A stretch of DNA of 64,000 nt from positions 3,224,001 through 3,288,000 of the forward strand of contig OX596340.1 in assembly GCA_951394405.1 (NCBI GenBank), given 5' to 3'. The notes beneath the pieces were generated by a model. That model did no database searches and was not told the DNA's origin. It worked only from the letters and a program-made list of their open reading frames with translations. The first letter of the stretch is position 1, and every line of letters starts with the position of its first letter. Position numbers and translations under genes: made by a program. Source of the DNA: Coprinellus micaceus (taxonomy: Eukaryota; Basidiomycota; Agaricomycetes; Agaricales; Psathyrellaceae). Below, one piece after another: positions 32,258-43,403 of this stretch.

Positions 32258-33495
32258 ATGGATACACAGTGTGCAGATGTTGATACTATGGGGCCTTAAA
32301 CATTCCCCATACACAGGCTCGTCACCGTGTGGAATACAGTCACATATAGCACTGCACCAATATCAAGTCTAGGCTGTCGATTGACCACTTCCAACAGTTA
32401 TTAGGCTTGGTAGGACCCGGGACCAACCTACCCTCCATTCTTTGGCCACTGCACATAAGGGTCAAGACCTTGAGTGAGTCGTGCACCTTGGACTTCGGAC
32501 GGTTCAGCCCACTATCATCTCCCCACTACTCACAACAGTCAACATACGTTGTCACGTAGTTCTTGCATAGGGCCTGATATGTTTTGTCGTCGAGGCCACT
32601 AACTGTTTCCTGTCAGGACTCGGCGCAGTTATTTACAACACCTTTCACCTTGGCGGTAGCGATAACAGGCTTTCAAGTCGGCTTGCCGGTTGCTCTAGGG
32701 CTCGAAACCTTTACCTTTCAAGATGTTCATTGAGCTGGTGGCTGAACATGCAATTGTTGCAAGGCTGCAGAACCCGGGAGAGAACAAGGGTGAGACTATA
32801 ACACTCCCGGTCAGACATGAAAAATGGGGGATTAGCAACGAAGGGCGTTTGGTCGCATCGCAAATCCTCTTCAATCTATCACATTGACCAAGCTAAAAAC
32901 ATTTGGACACTTTACCAGGTGCGACAGTATCTGCCAGGTCCACAATTCTGGCATATCTGGGGAACGACAAGATTCCAACAGCAAGAGATGGGGATCTCAG
33001 CTGAAACATGTTTCATAAAGCAGTGCATCGCCAAGTAGAAGCCGCTTGGGCAGCGGCCACATATAGTCCATCCCCCTAGGAGCTTGTGAGGGAATGAGCG
33101 TCGAGCTGTCGTTCAGTGCTAGTGGGTTTCATCGGCGAGTCGCGTTCCTTGAAGGTACAGGGATGAATACATGGGCCTGTGTCATTGTCAAAGGTCCATG
33201 GGTATTCACAGACTTAGGACGCTGACAACCCTCTCCCTCTCAAACACGATACATCTGACGGCACCCCGCCGAGAATGTAGTCCCAAGTGTCGCGCGGCGA
33301 TATCCTGTAGCCTCCATCGGTCCTGAGCCAGACCTAGGACAGCTTCCCAGAAAGATTGCAGCAGCGCACCGCTTTGCTGTGGTTGCACCTCATAAGGAGC
33401 CTCGTTATCCCGATCGGGCGACTACTTACGCCATGATATGTGCTGCAACTGAGCCCATAATCCGCTCCGGCGTTCAACTTGGAGCGAGCTATGTA
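32258..33495. other. Intergenic, no supported gene
   Basis: Short ORFs only (for example 32817-33038 +), with no motif and no splice pattern. Confidence 0.45.
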
Positions 33496-33716
33496 GACGA
33501 AACTCCGGGCCCATCCAGAAGGACACCCTTTCGCCCAGTAATTGTCCTCGACGGGGAGGTATGCATTCTGAACGGTTAGACGAACCAGAGACGAAAGTCC
33601 GGGCCTGTTTGGACTCCAGAAGGACATCTCTCCTCGTCATAAATGGACTTCCAAAGAGGAGAAATGCATTTTAACCTATTAGACGGGAATGCTACACTCT
33701 TTGGCCCCAAACAGGC
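33496..33716. repeat. Small tandem duplication with a terminal inverted repeat
   Basis: Two diverged copies lie side by side (33496-33583 and 33590-33684). Both begin GACGAAA(C/G)TCCGGGCC, share CCAGAAGGACA and ATGCATT, and end TTAGACG. The second also holds GGCCTGTTTGG (33602-33612), facing CC..CCAAACAGGC (to 33716), as in a tiny foldback element. Confidence 0.5.
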
Positions 33717-34559
33717 TCTGTTTCAACCCGTCCGGGACAGACTCAGGGGCGAGGTGGTATTGAGAAAATCGACCTTCGGAAGGTAGCCTACCTAGCGCAA
33801 TTTGCCAAGGAGAATCATCACCTCTGTCAAGCGGGCCCGAAAGGGGTCACTAGCTGTGGCCAAATGCTGGCCGTAGGGATGCGTTTGTGCAAAAGCACCA
33901 ACCTTGACGGCAACTACCTGACTTTATCTATCGCCTTAGCGGAACGACAGTGATTGCGTTGATGGTAGGACAGGTAACGGCTGATATGGCTTGATCAGAC
34001 TCGCCCAAAAACAGTGATGTAATCCTCACGGTCCGTTGATCCCCGACCCAACGCACAAACGTGGGAGCTCGAGAAATCCCACTGGCGCTTTGGCCTGGGT
34101 CTCAAACACAGAGACCGCCCTTCTGTGAGTGGTCAGGGAAGCCCATCAAAACGCACGATACGCGCAGAATTAAACCTATACGTTCAGCTCAGTATCGATC
34201 CTCAAGTACGCGGAGCGACCCGATGAAAGGGCGTGCTTAATCCCTTCACACCTCCCTCTCCAACCACGCCCACCTTCCGTCCTTCCCAGCCCCCCTCTCG
34301 TGTTCCTTACTTTCCGTCCTCCTTCAATTCGGGGACCACTTCGAACTCAACACATGACTTGCCTCCCCCTAAGTTTCTTCCATCCACCTCTCTTCGGTGT
34401 CTTCGATGTCAGAGCGCCCTGGTTCGTTGTTGAGCTCCAGTGGGTCTGTCGTCGTGCCGTCGCCGACGGCGCTCTTGAGATTCCCCTTCACCGTCCGGGC
34501 CGGATAGGCATGGGTACGACGCCATGAACGACCTAACAATCATGGCTTAGGACCCAGTA
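33717..34559. other. Intergenic
   Basis: No gene recognised. Pyrimidine-rich stretches at 34230-34400 resemble leader sequence, and the region lies just left of the segmental array. Confidence 0.4.
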
Positions 34560-36410
34560 GACAATGCGAGACGATGCCTACGAAACGCGGTTTCCAGCCT
34601 AGAGTAGGCGCAGGTGAGCAAGTATATTTGTCTCGCCCCGCAGTAAATTACCGTACTCACCTACACATTTTACGGAGTGTCTCGCCCCCGACCGCCCTCG
34701 GCCAAGACACCATTCACTACCGCAACAGCACCCGACGTAAACGAGGGGAAGGAGTGAGGAAGGAGGTTTTGGCACGGGGAATGGCTCGGAGGGGTGACGG
34801 CGGGAGCGAGAGATCGGAAGAGGATGAGTGATAATACCCTACCCTTAGCGTCACCAACAGCGATGAGCGCGCCTGAGGCCTTCCCTAGACACCCCATGTC
34901 GGAGGGAGCTTCTTTGCTGTCGACCGAAAGGAGGCTCCGAGCTGAGGTGAGTTTGGGTTTGAAGTGCTCGATTGCAACGGTTCGAGTGATATCCAGAGGA
35001 GGGGTGTTCGCTTTCGAGTGAGTTCGACCTGGGATTCGGGGTCTGTTTGAGACCGCTCTTCCCTTCCACAGTGCCGAAAGGGTGTTATAGCGTACACATT
35101 TGTCTTAATAAACACAAAAGCAACACACCTTAGGATCGACCAGAGGGCGTGTACTGACGGTGCAAATGGGGCTTTACGGGTCTAGAATAGCCGCAGGTAA
35201 GTATGTCGTCTCGACCCACAGCAAACAGTTGCACTAACCTACATATCCACACAGGAATCACCGACGAGTATGCCGCCCCCAATTGCCTCCACTGCCCCTA
35301 CACCGCCCTACGTCTATGAGATGAAGACAATAGAGAAGGGGTCTTCGTTAAGTATGACGCCATGCGCGTACCCTACGACCCCTCCTGCAAAACCCCCCCA
35401 TCGTCGAGACCAATCCAAACACCCTCCCCATCGTCGTCTCAAACGGCGCCAACATCTTCGCCACGCACTAGGTGGAGCGACGTCCTAGCTCGAGCTCGTT
35501 AGGCGATGAACGCAGACTGCTGGCACCAGGCACATCATCTAGGGCGTCGGCCCAGTGCTTGGTATAGGGCTAGGATGAGTGCGGGGAAGAGAAGGCGGAT
35601 GAGTGGTTGAGTTGTCAATCCACTCTCCCAAATTGTCCCACTTCCCCGACTTCAACACCGCCCGTCGTCTTCAAGGCAATCCCTTCTCAAATCTCAAGTG
35701 CCTCGGTCATGGTCGTACGCGAAGCTGCAACCCGTGGATACGATGGGCCCCGAGGCTTCCACCAGGTCGAATAGGTTTGTACGCGTTGGAGGAGGAGGGG
35801 GTCAACGTGGTTCGGTCTAATAGGGTTGGTATGCTCGTGTTCGCGAGATCAAGCGCGAGGGTGAGGCGAGGTGCTGACTTTCGTAGCAAGGGAAGCTGCC
35901 AGCCCTTGGGCGAGGTTCGGCCAGGCTGGGTGAAGAGAATATGAACCATGCATGCTCTTTGGAGTCGACCTCGCTTCGAAGACGTCCTGACGTGTATTTC
36001 TTTCGCTGGGGGGGCGACTGGACGTGTATAAGAAGGGAGACGAGACGAGGCGAGACGAGGACGATGGGAACGTAGAGAGGGGTGGGTTGGGGAGTTCAGA
36101 GAAGGGGGGATACGCATATCTAGTTTATCAGAGTAAGCGTCTGTTCCGAGTGGACGGGTATTCGGACTACATACTGACCTTCTTCCTTGTCCAGAAGCTC
36201 TCAAACTTGGTACCTGCATACGCCTTCGGACTACTGTCATTATTCAGCGATTTGCATCGCCTATTCGCCGTGCTTCGCGCCTTAATGGTCCCTTTCTCTG
36301 TGCTGAGAGATAGGTCAGCACGGGAATCGGTTGTGGGGCGACTAGAGGACGTGCCATGCGTGTACGGGCAGCTATTTCAACACGGTTGAAGTCCTTCGAA
36401 GACCGTATAT
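34560..36410 (+). pseudogene. Gene X remnant, array unit 0 (most diverged)
   Basis: It shares with the later units the donor context GGCGCAGGTGAGCAAG (34610) and its near repeat CCGCAGGTAAGTATG (35190). It also shares the segment with RIGLYALEEEGVNVV ... GMLVFARSS (about 35770-35850) that parallels DGLLCVEVGEGAVEIV ... VLAFARVE in unit 1, and the intron ending ACTGACCTTCTTCCTTGTCCAG (in two parts, 36174-36195). Frames are broken throughout. Function of the parent gene is unknown. Confidence 0.5.
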
Positions 36411-36459
36411 GTACGTCCCCTCTCGAATTCTCTCGGCCCGCATCGTCCCTCCTCTGTGT

Positions 36460-36704
36460 TGTCGGAAAACTCCGACCTGGCATTCCAACGGTCCAGCTGT
36501 TGGACCCCGTTGGCATGCCGTTGGTCCATGGCCAGCGCTGTTGCATGCCCTGCCAAAGCTTAATTGGCGGGCGTTGGCGATGCGCTAGACCTGGACCTCA
36601 ACGAAGATACCAACGGTTCTGGAATTCGGTCCAACGGCTTCTTGACTGGAAGCCGTTGAAGTCCGTTGGACCTTGGTCCAACGCCATTACGGAATTTTCC
36701 GACA
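36460..36704. mobile_element. Foldback MITE, 245 bp, rich in CCAACGG/CCGTTGG
   Basis: The left end TGTCGGAAAACTCCG and the right end CGGAATTTTCCGACA are inverted repeats with one mismatch over 15 bp. The inside has no ORF. It contains at least six copies of CCAACGG or its complement CCGTTGG (for example near 36484, 36505, 36518, 36610, 36627 and 36662), giving a strongly self-complementary element. A 2-bp GT occurs on both flanks, so the target duplication is uncertain. No transposase is visible nearby with matching ends. Confidence 0.65.
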
Positions 36705-38152
36705 GTTTCTTGCCCTCAACCGCTCGAATACGACGAGCTGACCTTGAGCACCCAAAGAGGGGGTCAGAGCCTCGAAGGCCGAGCGAGGTGGACCGTCAAC
36801 TGGAAGCTGAATCATAGTAGGAGGGGCTGATTGATGATGCACGACGAAACGGTGCGGTGTGGTCGAGAGCGAGGGAACGTCATACTAATAACAGGTGAGC
36901 ACGGGGAACCGTTCGAGCGTAGTTGACCTACCATGTCGGGGTCTCGATATACGACCGGGTCGCCTTGGGGGTCCGACGTCCGGGATCCCGTTCATGGTTC
37001 CACCCGGGTAGTTGTCCCCCAAGCCGATGTGAAAGCAAGGGGGAATTAAGCCGAGAGCGAGCCATTGTGTGCGAAGTATCGTTGAGATTTGCTGTGTGGA
37101 TTGAGGCGAGGCTGAGCGAAATAGCAAGCTAGAGCGTGAGGGTGCCCTGTGTTTCCTGATCGAGGGTGCTCAGGGTCGTGCTCGACACGAAGGCTGGTCC
37201 CGTTGTTGAGCGTCTAAAGCGAGTCGAGTGAGGGCAAGCATGACGCCATTCACGTTGATCGGAGTTTGAAGTATGCGGCGTCTATAATACAGCCCCTAAC
37301 TTCAGTGAAATCTTCTTTCTTTATCCTAACACCCTCCTCGTTTGCTCTTTATCCTCAATCTCACCAACAGACTTGCCTCTCCTACTCGGATTATATATGG
37401 ATCTCCTCCCATCGCGCCCTTTCGTTTCGCAACCCACTCCGATCTTGCACTCTCTAGCAATTTCACCCTGATCCCACTTGAACTTCCCCCCACCCCACCT
37501 TGTCAATCGTGTATCACGCTCGCTTTTCACGGCTCCCCTTACCTCCTTCAGACTGAGCAAGAATTGAGTGTAACATCGATAGCGTGGGCCGAACTTCCGT
37601 CCGAATGGTACTGAGCCCGGATGGGCAACGCATACTCGACGTCTCTGCGAACACCTCGGGGATCTCCTCCATTAAACTGGCGCGAATACCGGTGGTCCAC
37701 CAAGATGGTACTGGCTGAGGACGACCGCGCAGGCGTCGACGGCCCACTCTACCTCTGATCTGCATGAACCGCCCTCCGACGATCTCTTATCGGGAACACC
37801 CCACATTGCCTTGGAGGCTGGGGTCAAGGGGGGCACAAGCCAAACACAAATCGGGTCGCACCCTTCCATCCCCCCGTTCTCTTCCTCCTCCCATTCCCAG
37901 CACTATTGACGACACCCTCTCATCCGGATAATCGAGCGCCCTCGCTTGCAAGGACCGTTTGCAAACGAGTACCTCGCTCACAGCGTCAGTTAATCAGGTG
38001 ATGCCACCGCTTATGCCCTGAGCACCTACACGCAGGGGGCGTTAGGGTGAGTGTCCTAGGCCCTCGCCTACCCTGTACTGTGTGAAAAGGTCTCTATGGT
38101 ACCTGTACATCTTTGCGACTGCGAGATCTTTTGACAATGTATGTATGTTCCG
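36705..38152 (+). pseudogene. Decayed Sho1-like/gene X remnant, array unit 0
   Basis: A leader-like block (ACGTTGATCGGAGTTTGAAG, 37252) parallels the block in front of the Sho1-like genes in units 1-3 (43290, 50650, 57956). A segment at 37655-37710 (GATCTCCTCC ... GGTGGTCCACCAAGATGG) parallels 58440-58480 of the unit 3 Sho1-like gene. No open frame survives. The last 90 bp match the 3' flanks of the NACHT genes. Confidence 0.4.
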
Positions 38153-40375
38153 CTACGTTGACACCTGTGAATGGCCTGTTTGCCGCTCAAGCTGCTTCGT
38201 CCCTTGTACCCTGCCAGAAACTGGTGGTTTGGCGGCCTGACGGATGGCGAGGGCTTTACTAGGGTGGCGGGAGGTTCGTTGCCGTCGATTCGGTGGCAGG
38301 GGAATCGGTTCTGATGTGTGTGATGCGAGGCTTGGGATCCGTAGAGGGTACTTCTGCATCGAGTCAACAGTGTACTTGAATTTCTTGAACCGATCCTGCA
38401 GCATCTCCTTTATTGTCGGTAGACGCCAGTTATGGTCCGTACAGTATTGCAGGATAACCTTCCTCCAGACACAACAGCCGGGGAGGCAATAATGCCACTT
38501 GCACTGAAAGACGATATCAGTTGGTGCTTCTGTTCTGTGGAAGGGGAAAGAGCTATAGTCACTTACTTGTCCATGGATTGAAGCAAACATTTTGGGAATC
38601 CCTACACTATGATTGCGTTCGACAAGGTTGGCCAGCCACCAGTTGACATCCACCGGAGTGTACCTGCGACACGGATCAACATAGTAATTTAACCATCCGC
38701 AGAATTGCTCGGGGAAAGTCCGAGATGGAGGGTCTGTCAAAGGGTCGGCCATGGATAGAGGTCCTGTCAATCCTCTCGCTGCATTGGCGTCAGTGTATGA
38801 AACAATATTTAAAACGTGAAACCAATACACACCTTGCAGGACCTGATAGTACCGGTCTTGCATGAAGTGTATGAGACTCTCCTCATTTACGTGAAGGCCA
38901 GAGCTCCGGTGGGGGTCGAGGAAAAAGTCAAGTAGTGACTTGTGGTAGAAATAGAACTCAGGCACCCCTCGTGTATCCGCCAGCCTGACCAATGATGTCA
39001 AACTGCCAAGCACATACTCTGTCTCTCCAGAGTACGACTCAAGTAAGCCTTTGATATATGGAGCCTTGAACCCTTGGCCAGATTGGTCAACGATGGCGCA
39101 GAGCCATTTCACCGCCAGCAAAGGATTCGGGCTGGTGCGCAGGATACAGCTGTAAAGCGCATCAAGTGGTGCAAAGGGCTTCGAGTCGTCGAGATGACGC
39201 CACTCTAAGACCCGAATGAGCTGCTGTTGGGGTGACCCAAGGCCCGGGCTGTCGACGAATCGAAGCACCGTCGCTGCGTAAATGAACTGGCCGGATGCCT
39301 CCTTGACGAGGAGCTCAACTACGTCCTTGTATGCCCATGTCGACGGAAGGTTAAACCGGCGGCGAATATCCCTAAACATGGCTTCCAGGAAGAACCGTAT
39401 GTCGGTATCCGGATTGTACTTGTCGTCGAGGAAAATGTTGAGGGCAAGAGCGGGGGAAGTGGAAAAGAAGTGTTGAATGGCGGGCTCGGGTCGGCTGGTG
39501 ATGATGATGCGGAAGGGGAAGGCAGGGTCTGCGCATGCGTGCGATAGTGCGGAGAGAACCTCCTTCTGGGCGTTGAGTCCTGCGGCCGGGTCGTCCACTC
39601 CTTGGCTGATATCTGGCTCACTATCGCCCTGACATTCGTCCAACCCATCAACAAGGATGATTGTGGGCCATTTCTGGTAATCCGAACATCCTAGAGCCTT
39701 GCGAAGGGGTGCCAAAAGAAGTTTCTCAAGCTGCTGGTCCAGGTGCTTTTCGAACACCATCGGGTCGCGGATGATGACGGCGAGGACTTCTTCCTTGAAG
39801 CCAACAATGGATTCATGTTGCAAGAGGCCATATAAGAGGGTAGGGATAAAGGGCTTCTTCCAGCGGCGATTTTTTGACCTAGAGAACGCCGAGAAGAAGA
39901 AGCTTGCTGCGAGCAAGCCCTTCTTGTAGCACTCATCCGCAATCGTTCCAGCGATTGCGGTCTTGCCCGACCCGGCGGGGCCCGAAAGCCACAAAATCCT
40001 CTTCGGGGCATCGTCTTCCTCGCCATGTCCAATCCAGCCCATGATATCCTTCTGCACCGCAATCCTCGTCTCTGGGTGACATTTTGGCGCGTCGGGGCCT
40101 CGTTCTGCGGAGTCGTGCAGGGCGCCATGTGCCACGTGTTTGAGTAGAGCTGTAAATGGGGAGAAAGGAAGTTGAGTCAGTTGTCCTCGCCTGAGCAGAA
40201 TGTATAATCCGGGCGTACCTTTCATCTCATGCCTACCAGACTTCGAGATATGAATGTTCTTGACGTTTGTTGTAGTATTATGGCTATTATCGTTGTATCC
40301 ACCAGCGACGTTTCGAACATGAACATTCTTTGCGACGATAGATTGTGCGCTAGGGAGTCGTCTGTCCGTCTCCAT
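38153..40375 (-). CDS. NACHT P-loop NTPase (NLR-like), copy 1
   Basis: Exons 40375-40219, 40149-38833, 38778-38567 and 38503-38153 give 678 residues. All three introns (69, 54 and 63 bp) are multiples of three, so the unspliced frame is also open (740 codons). A short N-terminus contains IVAKNVHVRNVAGGYNDNS. The block HGALHDSAERGPDAPKCHPE then leads into NACHT, with Walker A LSGPAGSGKTAIAG, Walker B TIILVDGLDEC, sensor RIIITSRPEP, and a helical arm ending KSLLDFFLDPHRSS. After the third intron comes a Cys-rich CKWHYCLPGCCVWRK segment, then a basic tail longer than in copies 2-4. There are no WD, ANK or TPR repeats. Fungal NACHT proteins act as NLR-like sensors in non-self recognition and cell death; that role is inferred here. 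Confidence 0.88.
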   Translation of the reverse strand: METDRRLPSAQSIVAKNVHVRNVAGGYNDNSHNTTTNVKNIHISKSGRHEMKGTPGLYILLRRGQLTQLPFSPFTALLKHVAHGALHDSAERGPDAPKCHPETRIAVQKDIMGWIGHGEEDDAPKRILWLSGPAGSGKTAIAGTIADECYKKGLLAASFFFSAFSRSKNRRWKKPFIPTLLYGLLQHESIVGFKEEVLAVIIRDPMVFEKHLDQQLEKLLLAPLRKALGCSDYQKWPTIILVDGLDECQGDSEPDISQGVDDPAAGLNAQKEVLSALSHACADPAFPFRIIITSRPEPAIQHFFSTSPALALNIFLDDKYNPDTDIRFFLEAMFRDIRRRFNLPSTWAYKDVVELLVKEASGQFIYAATVLRFVDSPGLGSPQQQLIRVLEWRHLDDSKPFAPLDALYSCILRTSPNPLLAVKWLCAIVDQSGQGFKAPYIKGLLESYSGETEYVLGSLTSLVRLADTRGVPEFYFYHKSLLDFFLDPHRSSGLHVNEESLIHFMQDRYYQVLQGVYWFHVLNIVSYTDANAARGLTGPLSMADPLTDPPSRTFPEQFCGWLNYYVDPCRRYTPVDVNWWLANLVERNHSVGIPKMFASIHGQVSDYSSFPFHRTEAPTDIVFQCKWHYCLPGCCVWRKVILQYCTDHNWRLPTIKEMLQDRFKKFKYTVDSMQKYPLRIPSLASHTSEPIPLPPNRRQRTSRHPSKALAIRQAAKPPVSGRVQGTKQLERQTGHSQVST

Positions 40376-40845
40376 TTTGGTTCGGGGTGAGTTGTGGGGC
40401 AGTGGACAAACAGAGGTTCAGCGATGGTCGAAGTCGGGAGCAAGAAGGGTGATTCCAGCCACGGGCGCTTAAAATCGCAACTTGTTTGTACATATGTACC
40501 TTGTGGCCGCCGGCAGTGCCACACATGCTCCGTGAGCTTAGGAGGGAAAGAAGCAAAAATAAATAAATAGTATCTCATGAGCGTCTAAGGGCTTTTGTAG
40601 TCAGGGAGACTCGAGCTTCGCCCTTTTTAATCGGTCAAACGCCCAAACGGACAAGATCCAGTCCGCTGGCAGCGCTGGTGTACTCCTCGAGGGCACGAAT
40701 TCACTCCATTGAACTCTGCTTGAATGCGCTCCGGAGTACCTTATCAAGCGCCCAGCTCGCACGGAAAGGGTATAAAAGAGTAGAGTAAATCTGTATATTC
40801 GGTGCAAGTCGTACTGTACGACATGGAGAGCGATTCGGGCGAGAT
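40376..40845. promoter_or_regulatory. Divergent promoter between NACHT-1 and gene X
   Basis: A plus-strand TATAAAAG lies at 40771-40778 in a block conserved at 48082 in unit 2. A conserved TTGTTTGTACATATGTAC element (about 40482-40499) lies upstream of the NACHT gene and recurs at 47798 and, altered, at 63247. This region separates the two oppositely read genes. Confidence 0.5.
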
Positions 40846-43120
40846 ATGTACTTAACCCCTCGCTCATCTCTCAGGCTCCCTCACCCACCCGCGTTCCTGG
40901 TTTCCTGCTTCTACTCTCGCTCTCATCTCCTCCCTCGATCCTCGTCTGGATACTCACATGAACCCAACGCAGACTCGCTGATCTACACGTCTCTTTCGTC
41001 GCCCGTGCTCTTTCTCATTGCTCGTTGGTCCCATCGCACCTCCGTCGTCTCGAAGGCATCGACTGTCCAACGTCGCCGGCGTATGCCCTCCTCTATCACC
41101 TCGGTGAGGTACACTCACACGTGCCGCCCGCGTGCACAAAGTGCGTACGCTCTTGTGTATACGCCACCTTCCTCCAAGCCTCCTCACAACGCTCCGGAGG
41201 TGAACGCATAGTCACCCTCGACGACTACCCAAACCGCCGCCCTCTCGGAGCAGTCGCAACCCCACATGCACAGGCCCTGGAGGATCTGCGAACCTTCCAT
41301 TCTGTGTCGATAGGTACGACGAGGACGTCATATTGAACGGCCTCATCGCCCCATCGAGTTGGCTAGAGGACGCGGGTCGACGCATAGGAGGTGTCGAGGC
41401 TGGAATAGGTCGAGTAAGTGCTCCCGTTCCGTCGCGGAGAAAGCCACCGTACTCAGCTATACATCCACAAGAAGCACTTGGCGAGGATCGAGCTCACTAC
41501 CTCGCCCGCCTCTAAGACCCTGAAGTCACCAGCCACCGCCTCAACATCAACCCAAAACGAGATGTTGGGAAGCTGGAATCCACTCAGACCCGAAAGAGGG
41601 TGAAGCGAAGACGAAGGAAGAGGCTTTGCCTTGTATTCGTCGTCGTTTTAGGGCACGTACCCTATACGCAGAAAGGTCAGTACGATGAGCAAGATACGTA
41701 ACGCGAGATGTAATACCGACCTCTCCCACCCCTTCTACCCCAGGCCCACACACTATCACCACCCACCATCGCCCACGCTGATGGATAACCGCGTATCTCC
41801 TAGACCAGGCCATCCGTCTCACTACACCTTGAAAGAGAACTTCCTCCACCATCCTCTCATCACCCGCCGTCGAGCCCTTCCATCTCCAGCGTCCCACGAC
41901 CTCCAACACCCAAGAAACGCCCTCTCCAAACCATCCAAAGGGCTTTCTGTTGGAGGAACCCGGCCGCCATCGTTCCCAAGGTCGCTGACACTGAGCCCGG
42001 CCCATACACCCACCGCCGTTGTCGAATCTCGGACGAAGTCGCCACGGCCTGGACGGCGCCATCCTTTCACCTCGAGAGTCGACCTCGCAGTCGAGCGAGA
42101 GGGCGTAGGCGACGGAGGGTGGAAGATGGACGTCGGAGGTGGATGCATTATCTGGGGGAGGTGCGGGTTAGTGGTCGACAGCGAGGTGGTGATGATGCTG
42201 GGGGGGTCTAAGTCGGGGGTTCGTGGTTCGACTCAGGGAGAGGAGGTGTTTCAACGAAGAGAAGCCTTCAAGGACCTCCTCAGGATTTGGATTTCTAAAT
42301 CCCACCGACGTTGAAGACGTCCACGCAATGCCGAGGCCGTCGCCAGGTCGAGACGGTTTGCTATGCGTTGAAGTCGGAGAAGGTGCCGTTGAAATTGTTG
42401 GGATCCGGGTGCTCGCTTTCGCGCGGGTCGAGGCAGGATAGGAGCGTTCGCCTTGGAGCGAGTTCCAGGTGGGGTCCAACGAATTTCGGTAAGGCACGTC
42501 GCGTCAAGGGCGAATTTTTACTCGTGTTTCATCGATACGAGGGTGTCGTAGGAGGGCGGCGAGAGGATGGCGGCGAGAGGAGGGTGAGGTAGGGATTATG
42601 GGTGGTCGGACAATGCTAGAGATCGGAATTGGCGGGATACGTAGATCTGCGTAAGCAAGGTAAGGCTTCAATCTAATTCAACAGAACGGCATTCGCACTG
42701 ACCTTTTTCCTCATACAGGGGTCAATTCCCTCCAATGTACAACCGTCGATTCTCTGCCACTCCCTGTGCCTCCCTTGTTGCTGGGGATCGAATCCATGGA
42801 GTCGGATACCGAGGGATGGGGACAACGCAGTGGGTTGAAAAGAGCGAAGGTATGAGGTGGGGCCCGGTACGGCTAGTCGTGAGTGGCGAGACCCTGGAGC
42901 CAAGAAAAGTGGTTGGTCCAGTGCTGGGTGCACGTCAGCAGGGTGAACCGTTTGATTGGGAGTTATGTATTGAGAAGACCTACTACGCGTTTCTGCTCAG
43001 ACGTCCACACGGAGAACGGCGTTATCGCGCACAAGGGAATGTTGGCCTTGCTTAGCGTCGTGGGTGGTGGGGTGAAGGTGAAGGTGATCAGGACGAGGAG
43101 GGGTTGGCGGATGAGCCATT
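40846..43120 (+). pseudogene. Gene X, array unit 1, decayed
   Basis: Downstream of the conserved TATA box, short plus-strand frames show a once-spliced gene. A segment reads HRLNINPKRDVGKLESTQTR followed by KRRRKRLCLVFVVVLGH (about 41530-41660), then DGLLCVEVGEGAVEIVGIRV (about 42350-42410), an intron with ACTGACC..CAG before 42720, and a last part with KTYYAFLL (about 42975-43000). Frame changes and stops break it (for example TAA at 41512). No domain is recognised. The same order of segments appears in units 0, 2 and 3. Confidence 0.45.
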
Positions 43121-43403
43121 GAGGTGTTGGAGAGGCTTGCGTTCATAGCGGCTTGATAAGCGAGCCAAAAGGCTGGGGAGAGGGTGAGAGAGTCGAAGAG
43201 CGAGAGGCTGGGCTGGATGTTGGTGAGAGGGTTGGGCGCCTATGGCCGTTTGAATCGAAGAGCAACAAGCGCCGGCATCGAACTCGTGTCATGGATCGGA
43301 GTTTTAAATGCTCAACTTTATTTGGCTTGACCCCTATCTCTAACCTTCCCCACTGACCACCACCTCGCTTGCTCTCAATCAACCCTGTGCAACATCCGCA
43401 ACG

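Noticed and set aside
43245..43320. B-box-like GAGTTCGATGCC on the minus strand, repeated at about 50635 and 57945
   Set aside because: No matching T stem or A box; the copies are explained by the segmental array.
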